DNA of 57,500 nucleotides from Paenibacillus swuensis (GCF_001644605.1 NZ_CP011388.1:80001-137500); one strand, 5' to 3'; numbered from the stretch's first letter, positions 1 through 9,048 are shown. Notes: generated by a model from the letters alone, not told the origin. Numbers and translations are program-made.

Positions 1-385
1 CGAGTGGAATCCGTTCGGGAATATCCTGCATGTCGTCCAAAATATTTTGCACAACACCAATGGTTTCTGAAGTAATCTTCATATGTTCCGCGTAATTTAG
101 CATGAAGCCCGTAACCTTACCATTCGCGTCTGTCTTCCAATCAATCAGTTTCTGCGAATTCTCCCCTTGCGCAATACGATCCGATATGGCTTTATTAATG
201 GCCTGCGTCGCGATTTGCTTTACCCTGATTTTGGCGACTTTCATTAATGGAGGCCGGAGATTTTTCTCGATAAAAATAAAACTTTGCAACGAAAAGAAGA
301 ACATGATCACAAGCACGACGAAAAACACCTTTTTCCTGCTGCCGGGCTTGACTGTCTGGCTTCTCCATCTTTTTCTGCGCATCAT
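1..385 (-). CDS. yunB: Sporulation protein YunB, C-terminus cut by window edge
   Basis: The minus-strand frame starting at ATG 385 is open to the window edge, about 128 residues. It begins MMRRKRWRSQ, has a hydrophobic segment at about residues 20-41 (FFVVLVIMFFFSLQSFIFI region), then EKNLRPPLMKVAKIRVKQIA and QAINKAISDRIA. These are the hallmarks I know from YunB, a membrane-anchored protein needed for efficient spore formation in Bacillus. A GGGGGTG ribosome site lies 6-12 bases upstream. A tandem ATG at 382 is an alternative start. The rest of the gene lies outside the window, so only the N-terminal half can be judged. Confidence 0.87.
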   Translation of the reverse strand, partial: MMRRKRWRSQTVKPGSRKKVFFVVLVIMFFFSLQSFIFIEKNLRPPLMKVAKIRVKQIATQAINKAISDRIAQGENSQKLIDWKTDANGKVTGFMLNYAEHMKITSETIGVVQNILDDMQDIPERIPL

Positions 386-428
386 GAGCAAGCACCCCCT
401 GCACTTAAAGGATATGCCGCGCCCGTAC

Positions 429-458
429 AAAAAAGAAGAAGCCCCTCGAAGGGACTTC
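429..458 (-). terminator. Rho-independent terminator after the 483-1049 gene
   Basis: The minus strand reads GAAGTCCC-TTCG-AGGGGCTTC (one G-T wobble), a stem with a stable UUCG loop, followed by CTTCTTTTTT. It separates the hypothetical gene upstream from yunB. Confidence 0.8.
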
Positions 459-482
459 CCTATTGGATTACTGAACTCAATA

Positions 483-1049
483 TTAAGTTGCCTCGTATGT
501 ATATTGAATGAGACTTAGAAGCTCTTCCCGCTGTATGCTTTGCAATAACTTGGATAAAACTTCGGTACCGTCGCCTCTTTCTTGTTCGATGACCAGATCC
601 GTGAAGGCTAATGCATCCCAATGTTCTTTTTGGCCAAATGAGATCAGGCTCGCAGGTAATGAATGTCCTGTTGCAAGGCTGGACTCTATAGAACGTTGCA
701 CCTGATTCTGTGGATTCGTCCATCCGGTTAAGTGCCCCGCTTGGCGAAACCAGTATTTCGCGTTGGAGTAGTCTCCCTCCATCCTGTGCATAACGCCGTG
801 CCAGTAGGCTCCGAGGGAATCCTGTTCGATCTGCTGGGCAAAGGCATGGGAACGGTTCAGAGAATCATTTAATAAATGTAAGCCTGCTTTTAACGCGACC
901 GAAGCTACCAGATGTTGATTTCCTTCTATAGATAAAGAAGCAATTTCATCATCAAGCTGAGCATTCCAGACTGTTGTCGGTGTCAGGGGTTGCATGGGTG
1001 TACGCGCTTTGAAGATGTTTATCATCTGTTCAGGTGTCGATGTGCTCAT
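483..1049 (-). CDS. Conserved hypothetical protein, 188 aa
   Basis: I do not recognise a named function. The frame also contains a TTG at 1067, but ATG 1049 has a CGGAG ribosome site eight bases upstream, so I take MSTSTPEQ as the start. The protein is soluble with no signal peptide. A central block at about residues 88-108, GAYWHGVMHRMEGDYSNAKY followed by WFRQAGH, resembles a motif I have seen in uncharacterised proteins of sugar-degrading bacteria. It is divergent from the AraC gene at 1159 and ends in its own terminator. Any link to sugar metabolism is inferred from position only. Confidence 0.65.
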   Translation of the reverse strand: MSTSTPEQMINIFKARTPMQPLTPTTVWNAQLDDEIASLSIEGNQHLVASVALKAGLHLLNDSLNRSHAFAQQIEQDSLGAYWHGVMHRMEGDYSNAKYWFRQAGHLTGWTNPQNQVQRSIESSLATGHSLPASLISFGQKEHWDALAFTDLVIEQERGDGTEVLSKLLQSIQREELLSLIQYTYEAT

Positions 1050-1158
1050 TAAACACGCTCCGTTCAATTATAGAATGATATAGTTTCATTATAGTTGGAA
1101 ATTTCTTTTTTTTCATGCGAAAATATATTAAACACAAATCTATTAAATGGAGAACAAC

Positions 1159-2067
1159 ATGAACGAATTCCCGATATATACATACAAAGGCGTGCTGGAG
1201 GAGAATTTCCCTTTCAAAATCAGTGTTCGTGAAGGCGCCGTTGTGAATACCATCCTGCACGCGCATGAGCATCTTCAACTCTGTTATGTGATGACAGGCA
1301 GTTGTTTACATTATACGGTGGGCAAAGAATTTAACCTTACCAAAGGTGATTTACTCTCCATCCCTCCCGGTTTGGAGCACAGGCTGTCCAATCGTGAAGA
1401 GTGGCCGATTCAGCTCATTCAAATTGACTTCATGCCCCATTGTATCAGCGAAAACATGAAGGACCTCTCCCTCATGCACACATTCATGGACTTTGCGTAT
1501 ATACAGCCCTTTATATCCGAGGAGAATGTGTTACCGAAGCTCCATTTTGCAGGGCATAAACAGATTCAGATTGAAGGGCTGATTGGTACGTTACTGACGG
1601 AATGGGCAGATCAGGAAGAGAACTTTCAACTGGCAATCAAAGCAGAGCTGCTGAAGCTTCTGGTGATGATCGGCAGAGAATATACCCGTTATAAAGAAGG
1701 CAGTGGTGAGAAACAGAAGATTGCTTATCATCACGAGGCATTCTATGAGGCTATAAGATATATCGATAAACATTATGATGAGGATCTAAGGCTTGAGGAG
1801 CTTGCGGCGTTGTCTCATATGGCCCCGTCTTCGTTCAGTACCATGTTGAAGATGGTAACCGGGACAAGCTATATAGAGTATGTGACGATCCTGCGGTTAA
1901 ATAGCGCTGCCGATTTATTAAGGACAACCGACCTGAATGTTACGGAGATCAGCCTGCGAACAGGTTACAATCATCTTGGACACTTTACCAAAATGTTCAA
2001 AAGACATACGGGGCTCACGCCCGGCGAATACCGTAAACTCCAAAATACATTCACACCACCTAATTAA
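1159..2067 (+). CDS. AraC-family regulator with cupin sensor domain (copy A)
   Basis: Transcription regulator, 302 residues. Residues 1-150 form a cupin-like sensor with the H-A-H-E-H-L-Q-L motif and the KGDLLSIPPG turn. The last 100 residues carry two helix-turn-helix units, the second with the family signature TEISLRTGYNHLGHFTKMFK and GLTPGEYRK. ATG 1147 is in frame, but TGGAGAAC precedes ATG 1159 and the paralog at 25760 begins at the equivalent codon, so 1159 is preferred. It faces the convergent GH88 gene across a shared terminator and probably controls it. A decayed copy lies at 25760-26665, with one 187-bp stretch identical. Confidence 0.88.
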   Translation: MNEFPIYTYKGVLEENFPFKISVREGAVVNTILHAHEHLQLCYVMTGSCLHYTVGKEFNLTKGDLLSIPPGLEHRLSNREEWPIQLIQIDFMPHCISENMKDLSLMHTFMDFAYIQPFISEENVLPKLHFAGHKQIQIEGLIGTLLTEWADQEENFQLAIKAELLKLLVMIGREYTRYKEGSGEKQKIAYHHEAFYEAIRYIDKHYDEDLRLEELAALSHMAPSSFSTMLKMVTGTSYIEYVTILRLNSAADLLRTTDLNVTEISLRTGYNHLGHFTKMFKRHTGLTPGEYRKLQNTFTPPN

Positions 2068-2108
2068 CATTGAAACGCCCACCTCCTGAGAAGTGAGCGT
2101 TTCAATGT
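2068..2108. terminator. Bidirectional terminator between AraC and GH88
   Basis: Inverted repeat ACATTGAAACGC ... GCGTTTCAATGT, followed by TTTTCTT on the plus strand, between convergent genes. A related hairpin sits at the same place in the decayed copy (26675-26698). Confidence 0.8.
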
Positions 2109-2120
2109 TTTCTTATATGA

Positions 2121-3254
2121 CTACCAATATCCCTTCCCCTTGCCTAACAACCGCGTAACAGCTTCCGCAAAATAATAATCGCCATAAATCAACGAGCAAT
2201 CGATATCCGATCCTGCGGGATGGTGTCCGCAAGCGTTAACCAGCAGACCTTCGTTGTCAGGCAGTTCCTTCGTGCTGTAATTATGATATAAACTTTGCAA
2301 CGTGTTATCGGCGAATTGAACATACTTTTCCTTCTCTTCTCCCTCTACATGTTCCGCAAGTTCAAGCAAGGAGGCTGCCGCAATGGCTGCCGCGGACGTG
2401 TCTCGCAAAGCTTCCGAGGGGTTCGGTACAGAGAAATCCCACAATGGAATAAAATCCGGTTCCACACGGTCTATATACACCTCCGTCAGCTTACGTGCAA
2501 GTTCGAGGTATTTCTTGTCACCGGTGTACTTATAAGCATAAGTGTAGCCTCCGATCGCCCAAGTCTGACCGCGGGCCCAACAGGAATCATCGGCATAACC
2601 TTGAAAGGTTTGGCCAAACTTAGGTTGCCCGGTGGAAGGATCAAACACATACGTATGGAAGGTGGTGAAGTCCGGACGAATAATGGTGTTCGCGCAAGTG
2701 TCCGCGTGCGCTACCGCAACCCGCCGGTAATCTTCATCTCCTGTTTCTTCATACGCCCAGAACAATAAAGGAAGATTGTACATACAGTCAATAATGATTC
2801 TGCCTCTGTTTTCTTCACTGAATGCTTCACCTGACTCCCAGACGTTCCACGCTTGAATGAACTGCCCCGCTTCATTAAATCGCTCCTTTAGCCGGTCAGC
2901 CGCATCCAACGCGATCTTCCGTGCTTCCAGGTTTCCGGTTAATTTGTAATCCGCTACGAAAGTCGGCATGTAGAGAAACCCGATATCATGATCCAATGTT
3001 TCTTGTTGCTCATACAGTCTTTGGGTAAAGCGACTTTTGGAAGCCCGCGCAGCGGCGCTGAACTGTTGATCCCCGGAAAGTTCATAGCACAGCCAGTTTA
3101 GTCCGGTCCAGAATCCCCCGACCCAGAACCCGTTATCCGCGAATTTATATTTCCCTTCCGCCGTACCTGTTGGAAGCTGATCTCCGAAAGAGAGAATATT
3201 CTGTTTCGTCTTTGTCAGAATAAATTGTGCGGCCTGCTCCAATTGAGTTGTCAT
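2121..3254 (-). CDS. Unsaturated glucuronyl hydrolase, GH88
   Basis: Removes the 4,5-unsaturated uronic acid that polysaccharide lyases leave at the non-reducing end of oligosaccharides. At 377 residues it matches the length of the well-studied Bacillus sp. GL1 UGL. No signal peptide, so it acts in the cytoplasm on imported oligosaccharides. The catalytic aspartates of the family appear as D88/D90 in TLDHDIGFLYMP and D156 in IIIDCMYNLPLLFWA. The conserved C-terminal half includes SCWARGQTWAIGGY and NACGHHPAGSDIDCSLIYGD. The product complements the lyases at 17816-25458. A truncated second copy occurs at 26720-27234. Confidence 0.92.
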   Translation of the reverse strand: MTTQLEQAAQFILTKTKQNILSFGDQLPTGTAEGKYKFADNGFWVGGFWTGLNWLCYELSGDQQFSAAARASKSRFTQRLYEQQETLDHDIGFLYMPTFVADYKLTGNLEARKIALDAADRLKERFNEAGQFIQAWNVWESGEAFSEENRGRIIIDCMYNLPLLFWAYEETGDEDYRRVAVAHADTCANTIIRPDFTTFHTYVFDPSTGQPKFGQTFQGYADDSCWARGQTWAIGGYTYAYKYTGDKKYLELARKLTEVYIDRVEPDFIPLWDFSVPNPSEALRDTSAAAIAAASLLELAEHVEGEEKEKYVQFADNTLQSLYHNYSTKELPDNEGLLVNACGHHPAGSDIDCSLIYGDYYFAEAVTRLLGKGKGYW

Positions 3255-3340
3255 GCTTAAACCTCCATGCGCTTTTTCTTTTATGATAAGCCATAGGTTT
3301 TTGTTTTTCTTACACTTTTTGATGAAAAATGTGCACTTTT

Positions 3341-4267
3341 CTAAGCTTGTTTACGATAGGCCGATGGTGTGACACCTGTGTGTTTCTTGAATACGTCAAT
3401 AAAGTGGCTCGCATTGTTGAAGCCGGATCGGGAGTACACTTCGGTTATTTTCATCTCGGTTTGCAGAAGCAAGCCCTGTGCGCACTTCACCCTTAGGGAA
3501 TTGATATAGAATGTGAAAGGATGTCCTGTAATGACTTTAAATATACTGCTGAAGTAAGCTGGTGACATGTAGGCTATAGCCGCAACTTCGGCAAGGTGAA
3601 TTTCTTCTGTAAAGTGATTCTCCATATATTCAATGGCTTTAATCAGCGCCTGTTTCTTGCTCTGGAATAGATTCCGGTTCTCTCTTCCGCTCAGAACTTC
3701 GTTAAACTCTCTCCCCGCAATGATTAATAATCGGAGCATCTCCGCACGAACAGCGAGTTGAAACATAGGTTGTTGCTGTTCCAACTCTTCCCTGATTCGA
3801 TTAATGGTTCGCTCAACCTGTTGTTGCGACTCTAGCCGCAAATGCAGTCTCGGCAGAACATGTTCAGCCGAATTCAGCAGGGGGTGCAGATAGGCGAAAT
3901 CTATAATCTTCTCTAGTTGATCTGTATGAATCAGTTCCTCTTGCAGGAAACTGGGCAAAAAGTCGATTTGTGCAATCCAAATTTCTTGACCATTCACCTT
4001 CTTTAGCCTATGGGTCATGTGAGGAGGGATGGAGAAGAAATCTCCCTTATATAACATGACCTCCATATTATTAATGTAATGATGACAGGAGCCTTTCAGC
4101 ACATAGCAGATCTGGAAGAAATCATGCGCGTGAGCCTGCTCGGGCAGGGTGTCAGCTTCTCGGTATGTAAGGGTGAACGGAAACGGCTCTTTCAGAAAAT
4201 GGATATGTCTGTAAAATGTAGTTAACCCTGTATGTAACTGTGTATTGATTGAGTTCATTGTGCTCAT
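3341..4267 (-). CDS. AraC-family regulator with cupin sensor domain
   Basis: 308-residue regulator. Residues about 25-120 are a cupin sensor (QAHAHDFFQICYVLKGSCHH, KGDFFSIPPHMTH). Residues about 205-305 are the AraC double helix-turn-helix, with KITEVYSRSGFNNASHFIDV and HTGVTPSAYRK. GGAGG lies seven bases before ATG 4267. It is divergent from the dehydrogenase-isomerase pair beginning at 4399, the usual position for a local activator. It is a paralog of the regulators at 1159 and 8194. The 130-bp divergent region is AT-rich and would hold its operators, but I could not identify a clear repeat there. Confidence 0.88.
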   Translation of the reverse strand: MSTMNSINTQLHTGLTTFYRHIHFLKEPFPFTLTYREADTLPEQAHAHDFFQICYVLKGSCHHYINNMEVMLYKGDFFSIPPHMTHRLKKVNGQEIWIAQIDFLPSFLQEELIHTDQLEKIIDFAYLHPLLNSAEHVLPRLHLRLESQQQVERTINRIREELEQQQPMFQLAVRAEMLRLLIIAGREFNEVLSGRENRNLFQSKKQALIKAIEYMENHFTEEIHLAEVAAIAYMSPAYFSSIFKVITGHPFTFYINSLRVKCAQGLLLQTEMKITEVYSRSGFNNASHFIDVFKKHTGVTPSAYRKQA

Positions 4268-4398
4268 TGGGTTCCTCCGACTCTAAAACTTCTGATGCTA
4301 CTGGATAAAATACCATAAGTACTTCAAAAAATACCGCAATTATTATATTCATTTAATCATTAAACTAGAGTAAAAGTTAGATTTAAGGAGGATTCACA

Positions 4399-5394
4399 AT
4401 GAATTTCTTTATCACTTTACAGGAAGGCCCGCTTCGCGACCAGTTCTTTCCCGGAAATATCATAGATAAATTGAATGCGCTTGGGAATGTATCATTTAAT
4501 GAACAGGGGCGAACGATGACGGAGGAAGAACTCGCGGAAAGCTTACGGGACACGGACGTCTGCATCACTCACAGTTGGCTCGGGTGTCCCGTTTTTAATG
4601 AGGTTTCTCTAAAGCATGCCTCCAGACTAAAACTGATTGCCCATGTTTGCGCTTCTGTCGGCCCCTTCATCACAGAACAAGTTTATAGCCGAGGCATTAA
4701 AGTAAGCAGCGCCAACGCTATTATGGCCCGATATGTCGCTGAAGGTACCCTTGCTTATATGTTGTCTTCGCTTAGAGACATTCCCCGGCATGATCATGCG
4801 ATGAAACAAGGTTCCTGGACTTCTTTTCCGAAAGTCAGTCTAATGAACAAGAAAATCTCATTAGTCGGATTAGGCACCGTCGGGAGATACTTATTGGAAA
4901 TGTTAAAGCCGTTTCAGGTATCCGTACGCATCTATGATCCTTATATTACAGAGGCGGATTTGTTGCCTTATCCGGAAGCCGAGCTGCTTTCCACGTTGCA
5001 AGAAACTCTGGAGTGGGGAGAGATTATATCCTTACATGCCTCCCGAACTAAAGATACATTCCATCTGTTAAACAGTGAGATGCTTCGCTTCATTCCGGAC
5101 GGAGCCCTCTTGATTAACACTTCCAGAGGAGCCCTCATCGATGAGAAAGCCTTGATTGGGGAGTTAAGTAAGGGAAGGTTCCGCGCGGTACTCGACGTTT
5201 TCGAACAGGAACCGTTGCCGGCTGACAATGACCTGCCCGCGTTAGAGAATGTCATTCTTCAGCCTCATTGCGCCGGAGATACGGATTATGCAGGCTATAC
5301 GCAAGGATTAATTGAGGAAATTGAACGTTTCATCGCAGGAGAACCTTTGCAGTTAGCTATACCCTATAAGCAATTTAAACTCATGACAGTGTAA
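4399..5394 (+). CDS. D-2-hydroxyacid dehydrogenase, NAD(P)-dependent (cassette 1)
   Basis: 331 residues of the formate/glycerate dehydrogenase superfamily, which interconverts 2-hydroxy acids and 2-keto acids. The nucleotide-binding glycine motif is GLGTVG (157-162). The catalytic triad is R243 in NTSRGALIDE, E271 in FEQEPLP and H290 in LQPHCAGD. AAGGAGG lies eight bases before ATG 4399. The isomerase gene follows after 11 bp, so the two form an operon. A distant paralog, also paired with an isomerase, lies at 6239-7240. The true substrate is unknown; a sugar acid from uronate breakdown is an inference from the neighbourhood. Confidence 0.85.
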   Translation: MNFFITLQEGPLRDQFFPGNIIDKLNALGNVSFNEQGRTMTEEELAESLRDTDVCITHSWLGCPVFNEVSLKHASRLKLIAHVCASVGPFITEQVYSRGIKVSSANAIMARYVAEGTLAYMLSSLRDIPRHDHAMKQGSWTSFPKVSLMNKKISLVGLGTVGRYLLEMLKPFQVSVRIYDPYITEADLLPYPEAELLSTLQETLEWGEIISLHASRTKDTFHLLNSEMLRFIPDGALLINTSRGALIDEKALIGELSKGRFRAVLDVFEQEPLPADNDLPALENVILQPHCAGDTDYAGYTQGLIEEIERFIAGEPLQLAIPYKQFKLMTV

Positions 5395-5405
5395 CGGAGG
5401 CAACC

Positions 5406-6185
5406 ATGAAGCTTAGCTACACCACGTTGGCCACCCCCGGATACACGGCGAAGGAATCAATATTTGCTGCCAAAAAATACGGATATGCCGGAGTCGACTT
5501 ACGTGTATCCGATCTCCAAACAAACATTGACATTAACGAGGTCAGGGACACAGCACAAGCTCAAGATATTGCCATAAGCAGTCTTCTATGTTATCCGCCC
5601 CGAATCCTTCCATCCCAATCGTCTTGGGAAAGCTTTAAACAAGATTTATTGCGAGATTTAAAATTGGCCGCCGCTGTCGGCGCTCCGTCCATTCGAACGT
5701 TCTGTCATATTCCGGATAACCTGACAACCGAGTGGTATTTTGCCAAAACTACGGAATTGTTGATTGAGATCTTGGAGCGGGATTCGTCGGATGTAAATAT
5801 TTATATCCAAAATCATCGAACCCATGCGACCACACGACAAATCCTTAAATTATTGGACCTTGTTTCCCATCCCCGTGTCGGATTGCTGTTCTCACCGGAT
5901 CATTGCATGAAACTGGAGGAGGATCTGCTGAAGCATCCTGAACCGTTGCTGCCCTACGTCCGTCAGCTTTACATAGCCGATGTTTATCCGAAAGAGGATG
6001 CGTTTCCCGATGTTCTGCCTGGATTAGGCAAAGTCCCGCTCGAGGAATTGGTGCATCAATTTAAAGAAGCCCGATTCCAAGGATGGGCCAGTTTTAAGTG
6101 GGAAAAGACGCATCATATGGACCTGGCTGGCCCGGAGATCGCCCTGCCTCATTTTATCAACTTTATGGCGAGAGTTCCCCTATAA
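5406..6185 (+). CDS. Sugar phosphate isomerase/epimerase, TIM barrel (cassette 1)
   Basis: 259 residues of the xylose isomerase-like / AP endonuclease 2 fold. Visible marks are the N-terminal MKLSYTTLATPGYTAKESI with a barrel-entry GYAGVDLRVSD, the mid-barrel IYIQNHRTHATTRQ, LFSPDHCM, and the last strand WASFKWEKTHHMD carrying the family glutamate/lysine metal site. CGGAGG precedes ATG 5406. It is cotranscribed with the dehydrogenase ending at 5394. Members of this family epimerise or isomerise sugars, keto-sugars or inositols; the substrate cannot be read from sequence. Confidence 0.82.
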   Translation: MKLSYTTLATPGYTAKESIFAAKKYGYAGVDLRVSDLQTNIDINEVRDTAQAQDIAISSLLCYPPRILPSQSSWESFKQDLLRDLKLAAAVGAPSIRTFCHIPDNLTTEWYFAKTTELLIEILERDSSDVNIYIQNHRTHATTRQILKLLDLVSHPRVGLLFSPDHCMKLEEDLLKHPEPLLPYVRQLYIADVYPKEDAFPDVLPGLGKVPLEELVHQFKEARFQGWASFKWEKTHHMDLAGPEIALPHFINFMARVPL

Positions 6186-6190
6186 TATAG

Positions 6191-6233
6191 AAACAGCCCT
6201 CCCGGGAAATAACCCAAGGAAGGCTGTTTTTTT
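6191..6233. terminator. Terminator between convergent cassettes
   Basis: AAACAGCC and GGCTGTTT arms around a 23-base loop, followed by TTTTTTATA on the plus strand. It sits between the two convergent dehydrogenase/isomerase cassettes. Confidence 0.7.
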
Positions 6234-6238
6234 ATATT

Positions 6239-7240
6239 CTAGAATGAGGTAGAACGACTGTAACCTTCGCGAGTCACGAGCCCCCGCGGCAAATCACCTG
6301 CTGTAAAGCGCTTCAGGTCTTCGACGACAAAATCGCCCATCGCGGTCTTGTATTTCCGCGCGAATCCGCCGATATGAGGCACACATAATACGTTATCAAG
6401 CTGAAGGAGCGGACTGTCAGGGAGTAGAGGCTCATTATGGTAGACATCGATAGCCGCGAAGAGGCGGCCGCTCTGAAGCTCATCCAGTAACGCTCGCTCA
6501 TCCACTATGCGCGCTCTTGCCGTGTTCACAAACAGTGTTCCGTTCTGCATCAAAGCCAGCTCACGCGCCCCGATCATGCCTTCTGTGGAAGATGTCCATG
6601 TATTGTGAAGCGAGACAATCTGGCTGGTACTCAGCAGCTCCTCCAGACCACACAGTTTCACACCCATCGCTTCAGCCTGTTCCTGAGTGCAATACCGGGA
6701 AAACAGCTTGATCGTAACCGGAAATCCTTTCAGGAATGCAATAACATTGCTTGAGATTTCGCCGTAACCGATAAGCCCTATGGTCTGACCCCCAAGTCCC
6801 ATCACGGTATCCTTGGCATTATTGCACCATGTCCCTTGTTGTAGTCGTGAACGGTACCCTGTCAAATCCCAAGCTCCAGCCATCATAAGGGCTACCGCCG
6901 CCTCCGCGGTTGATTTAGCCAATACAGGGTTAGCACTTGCAACAATAATATTTGTATCGTAAATATCCTCATTCACTACAGCTACAACCGTTCCCGCCAC
7001 ATGACCGACATATTTTAAATTAATACCTCTAGCCAACACTTCCGCCGTTACTCGCGGTGATCCCCAAGACGTGAGATAGGCGTCATAAGGAGCTATACGT
7101 TCCGCCAAATCCTCCGAAGTTACTCCTTCACCGATCTCGAACATATCAACATCAGAGAATGTACGTAAGTTGTTTAGAACCTGTTCTTGAAAGAACATAT
7201 CCATTAATTCTTGGTTGTTAATGCCAATTAGCGTCCTCAT
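6239..7240 (-). CDS. D-2-hydroxyacid dehydrogenase (cassette 2)
   Basis: 333 residues. The family features are present: NTARARIVDE with R242, E270 in YHNEPLLPDSP and H289 in VPHIGG. The dinucleotide motif is GLIGYGEIS, where the third glycine of GxGxxG is serine, an unusual change that may alter cofactor binding. The ATG at 7240 overlaps the stop of the upstream isomerase gene by four bases (ATGA), so translation is probably coupled. It is a remote paralog of the 4399 gene and is placed second rather than first in its cassette. Confidence 0.84.
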   Translation of the reverse strand: MRTLIGINNQELMDMFFQEQVLNNLRTFSDVDMFEIGEGVTSEDLAERIAPYDAYLTSWGSPRVTAEVLARGINLKYVGHVAGTVVAVVNEDIYDTNIIVASANPVLAKSTAEAAVALMMAGAWDLTGYRSRLQQGTWCNNAKDTVMGLGGQTIGLIGYGEISSNVIAFLKGFPVTIKLFSRYCTQEQAEAMGVKLCGLEELLSTSQIVSLHNTWTSSTEGMIGARELALMQNGTLFVNTARARIVDERALLDELQSGRLFAAIDVYHNEPLLPDSPLLQLDNVLCVPHIGGFARKYKTAMGDFVVEDLKRFTAGDLPRGLVTREGYSRSTSF

Positions 7241-8082
7241 GAGGTTCGTCTCCTCCCTTCGTATGCGTTCATGCGTTTCGTATATTCAGGAAAAATAACC
7301 TCTGGCTCCATGCCCGGAACCTGAAGTTCCTTCCGCCACTTCGTCTCCCACTCCAACGAATAGAATCCGTCGTAGCCAGCTTCTTCAAGTGCCTGGAGAA
7401 TAGACTGTATCGGGGCTTCGCCTTCGCCGAACACCGTATACGTCCAGTCATGATCCAACGGATCCTCGGAACGAACTCCGTCTTTCATATGGACATGCGC
7501 GCAATCTTTGCCCAACAGTCGAATGGTGTCCGCGAATGACTCACCGTCCTCCAGCGGATGCAGGATATCGTAGATGACTTTGAAATTTCCCCTCCCGACC
7601 TCATCCAGTAAAGGACGGAGCACCCTTCCCATCGCGTATTCATTATGTGTTTCCAACCAGATTTCTCTTCCGTGCGCTGCCGCCGTATCACAAGCTTCCC
7701 GCAGAAGCAGCACCATATTCGCTTCATCCAAGGGTTGGAGCGGGGTGTTAAAACGCGCAGCGAAGTTTCCCAGGAAGACGCGAACCCCGATTGCTCCGAC
7801 AGCCTCGGCAAGCAGAATCGCTGTTCGAAGATGCTCCATCTGAGGCTCTTCATCCCGAGCCCCTAGAAAGCACACACCTGTCCCTAGATCCGTAACCGCG
7901 ATTTCCGCTTTCCGAAAGGCTTCGCCTACTGCCCTGGCTTTCTCAAGCTCCATTCCGAGGAAGATCAGACCCTCAGGGCCTTCTCGCAGTTCAATGCCGT
8001 TAAAACCATGTTCCTTGCAAACCGCAATATGCTTGTCTATGGACCAGCCATCGCATGGAAGCGAGCTATATGCTAATTTCAT
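7237..8082 (-). CDS. Sugar phosphate isomerase/epimerase, TIM barrel (cassette 2)
   Basis: 281 residues of the xylose isomerase-like TIM barrel. Visible features are MKLAYSSLPCDGWSIDKH, GFNGIELREG, the metal-site strands IWLETHNEYAMGR, FKVIYDILHPLEDGESF, CAHVHMKDGV, and the terminal YDGFYSLEWETKW. An in-frame TTG at 8106 lies upstream of the TTGGAGG ribosome site, so it cannot be the start. ATG 8082 (or TTG 8085, nine bases from the site) is preferred. It is followed by the dehydrogenase with a four-base overlap and preceded by the AraC gene at 8194-9048 on the same strand. Confidence 0.82.
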   Translation of the reverse strand: MKLAYSSLPCDGWSIDKHIAVCKEHGFNGIELREGPEGLIFLGMELEKARAVGEAFRKAEIAVTDLGTGVCFLGARDEEPQMEHLRTAILLAEAVGAIGVRVFLGNFAARFNTPLQPLDEANMVLLLREACDTAAAHGREIWLETHNEYAMGRVLRPLLDEVGRGNFKVIYDILHPLEDGESFADTIRLLGKDCAHVHMKDGVRSEDPLDHDWTYTVFGEGEAPIQSILQALEEAGYDGFYSLEWETKWRKELQVPGMEPEVIFPEYTKRMNAYEGRRRTS

Positions 8083-8193
8083 CAACAGAAATAACCTCCA
8101 ATTCAAGTCTCTAGCACTCTAACTAGACTATACCTTGGAGGTCATGCGGAATAACGTACTATTCTACCGGAGTTCATCACAATTTCTACGACA

Positions 8194-9048
8194 TTACTTT
8201 CCGGACCGATACTGCAAAGGAGTAAGACCCGTCGATTTCTTGAAGACGCGATGGAAATGGCTTGTATTGTTAAAACCCGTATCAAAACAAATCTGAGTCG
8301 TGCTCAAGTCCGTCTCGCACAGCAAATCCATGGCCTTGCGAATTCTCAGGTCATTGATATATTGCACAAAGGTCTGCCCTTTAAGCACTTTAAACATGTA
8401 GCTGTAATAGTTTGGCGATAGCGCGGCCCGCCGAGCGATGTCATCCAGTGACAAGGTTTCGTGCAGGTTCTCATGAATATAGCGCACCGTGTCCAGTAAG
8501 AGTCTGCGTGAACTGTTTCCCTCGAGAGTTTCATGACCGCCTTGATCTGTATGGCGTAGGGCTGTATTCTCCTTGCTTTCCCGAAACAAGGTAACCAGCA
8601 ATTTCAATAAATCCCCTTTGATCACATGTTGATAACCTTGCTCCCGCTTCTCATGTTCCGTTTTCATGTTGTTCAGCAGTTCCTCAATTACGATCTGGTT
8701 CCTTGGCGAGATGCGTATTTTTGGAAACAGCGGGAAAACGAGATCTTCCTCCTTGCCTCCAAGAACCACAGGCATGTAATCCAGTTGCACAAGCTCCACT
8801 TCCTGTCCCTCGACCGGCTCGATCCTGTGGGCTAAAAAAGGTGGGATCGCCATGAGATCCCCTTTCACAAGGGCAAGAGACTGTCCCTCAACATGATGCA
8901 TGCAGATACCCTTTGTAATATAGCATAACTGCAAGTGCTCATGAGCGTGATACTGACAGTTAATCGTTTCTTTGGTCCTGAGTTCCATCTTGAAAGGAAA
9001 ATCAGCTTCCATCATATCCATATAGTAGTAAATCAGCGGCGTGAGCAT
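8194..9048 (-). CDS. AraC-family regulator with cupin sensor domain
   Basis: 284 residues. Cupin part: YHAHEHLQLCYITKGICMHH and KGDLMAIPPFLAHR. The C-terminal 100 residues form the AraC DNA-binding domain, with STTQICFDTGFNNTSHFHRV and STGLTPLQYRS. AAGGAG lies 11 bases upstream of ATG 9048. It is located just upstream of cassette 2 on the same strand and divergent from the Gfo/Idh/MocA gene at 9230; either could be its target. Related to the regulators at 1159 and 3341. Confidence 0.87.
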   Translation of the reverse strand: MLTPLIYYYMDMMEADFPFKMELRTKETINCQYHAHEHLQLCYITKGICMHHVEGQSLALVKGDLMAIPPFLAHRIEPVEGQEVELVQLDYMPVVLGGKEEDLVFPLFPKIRISPRNQIVIEELLNNMKTEHEKREQGYQHVIKGDLLKLLVTLFRESKENTALRHTDQGGHETLEGNSSRRLLLDTVRYIHENLHETLSLDDIARRAALSPNYYSYMFKVLKGQTFVQYINDLRIRKAMDLLCETDLSTTQICFDTGFNNTSHFHRVFKKSTGLTPLQYRSGK

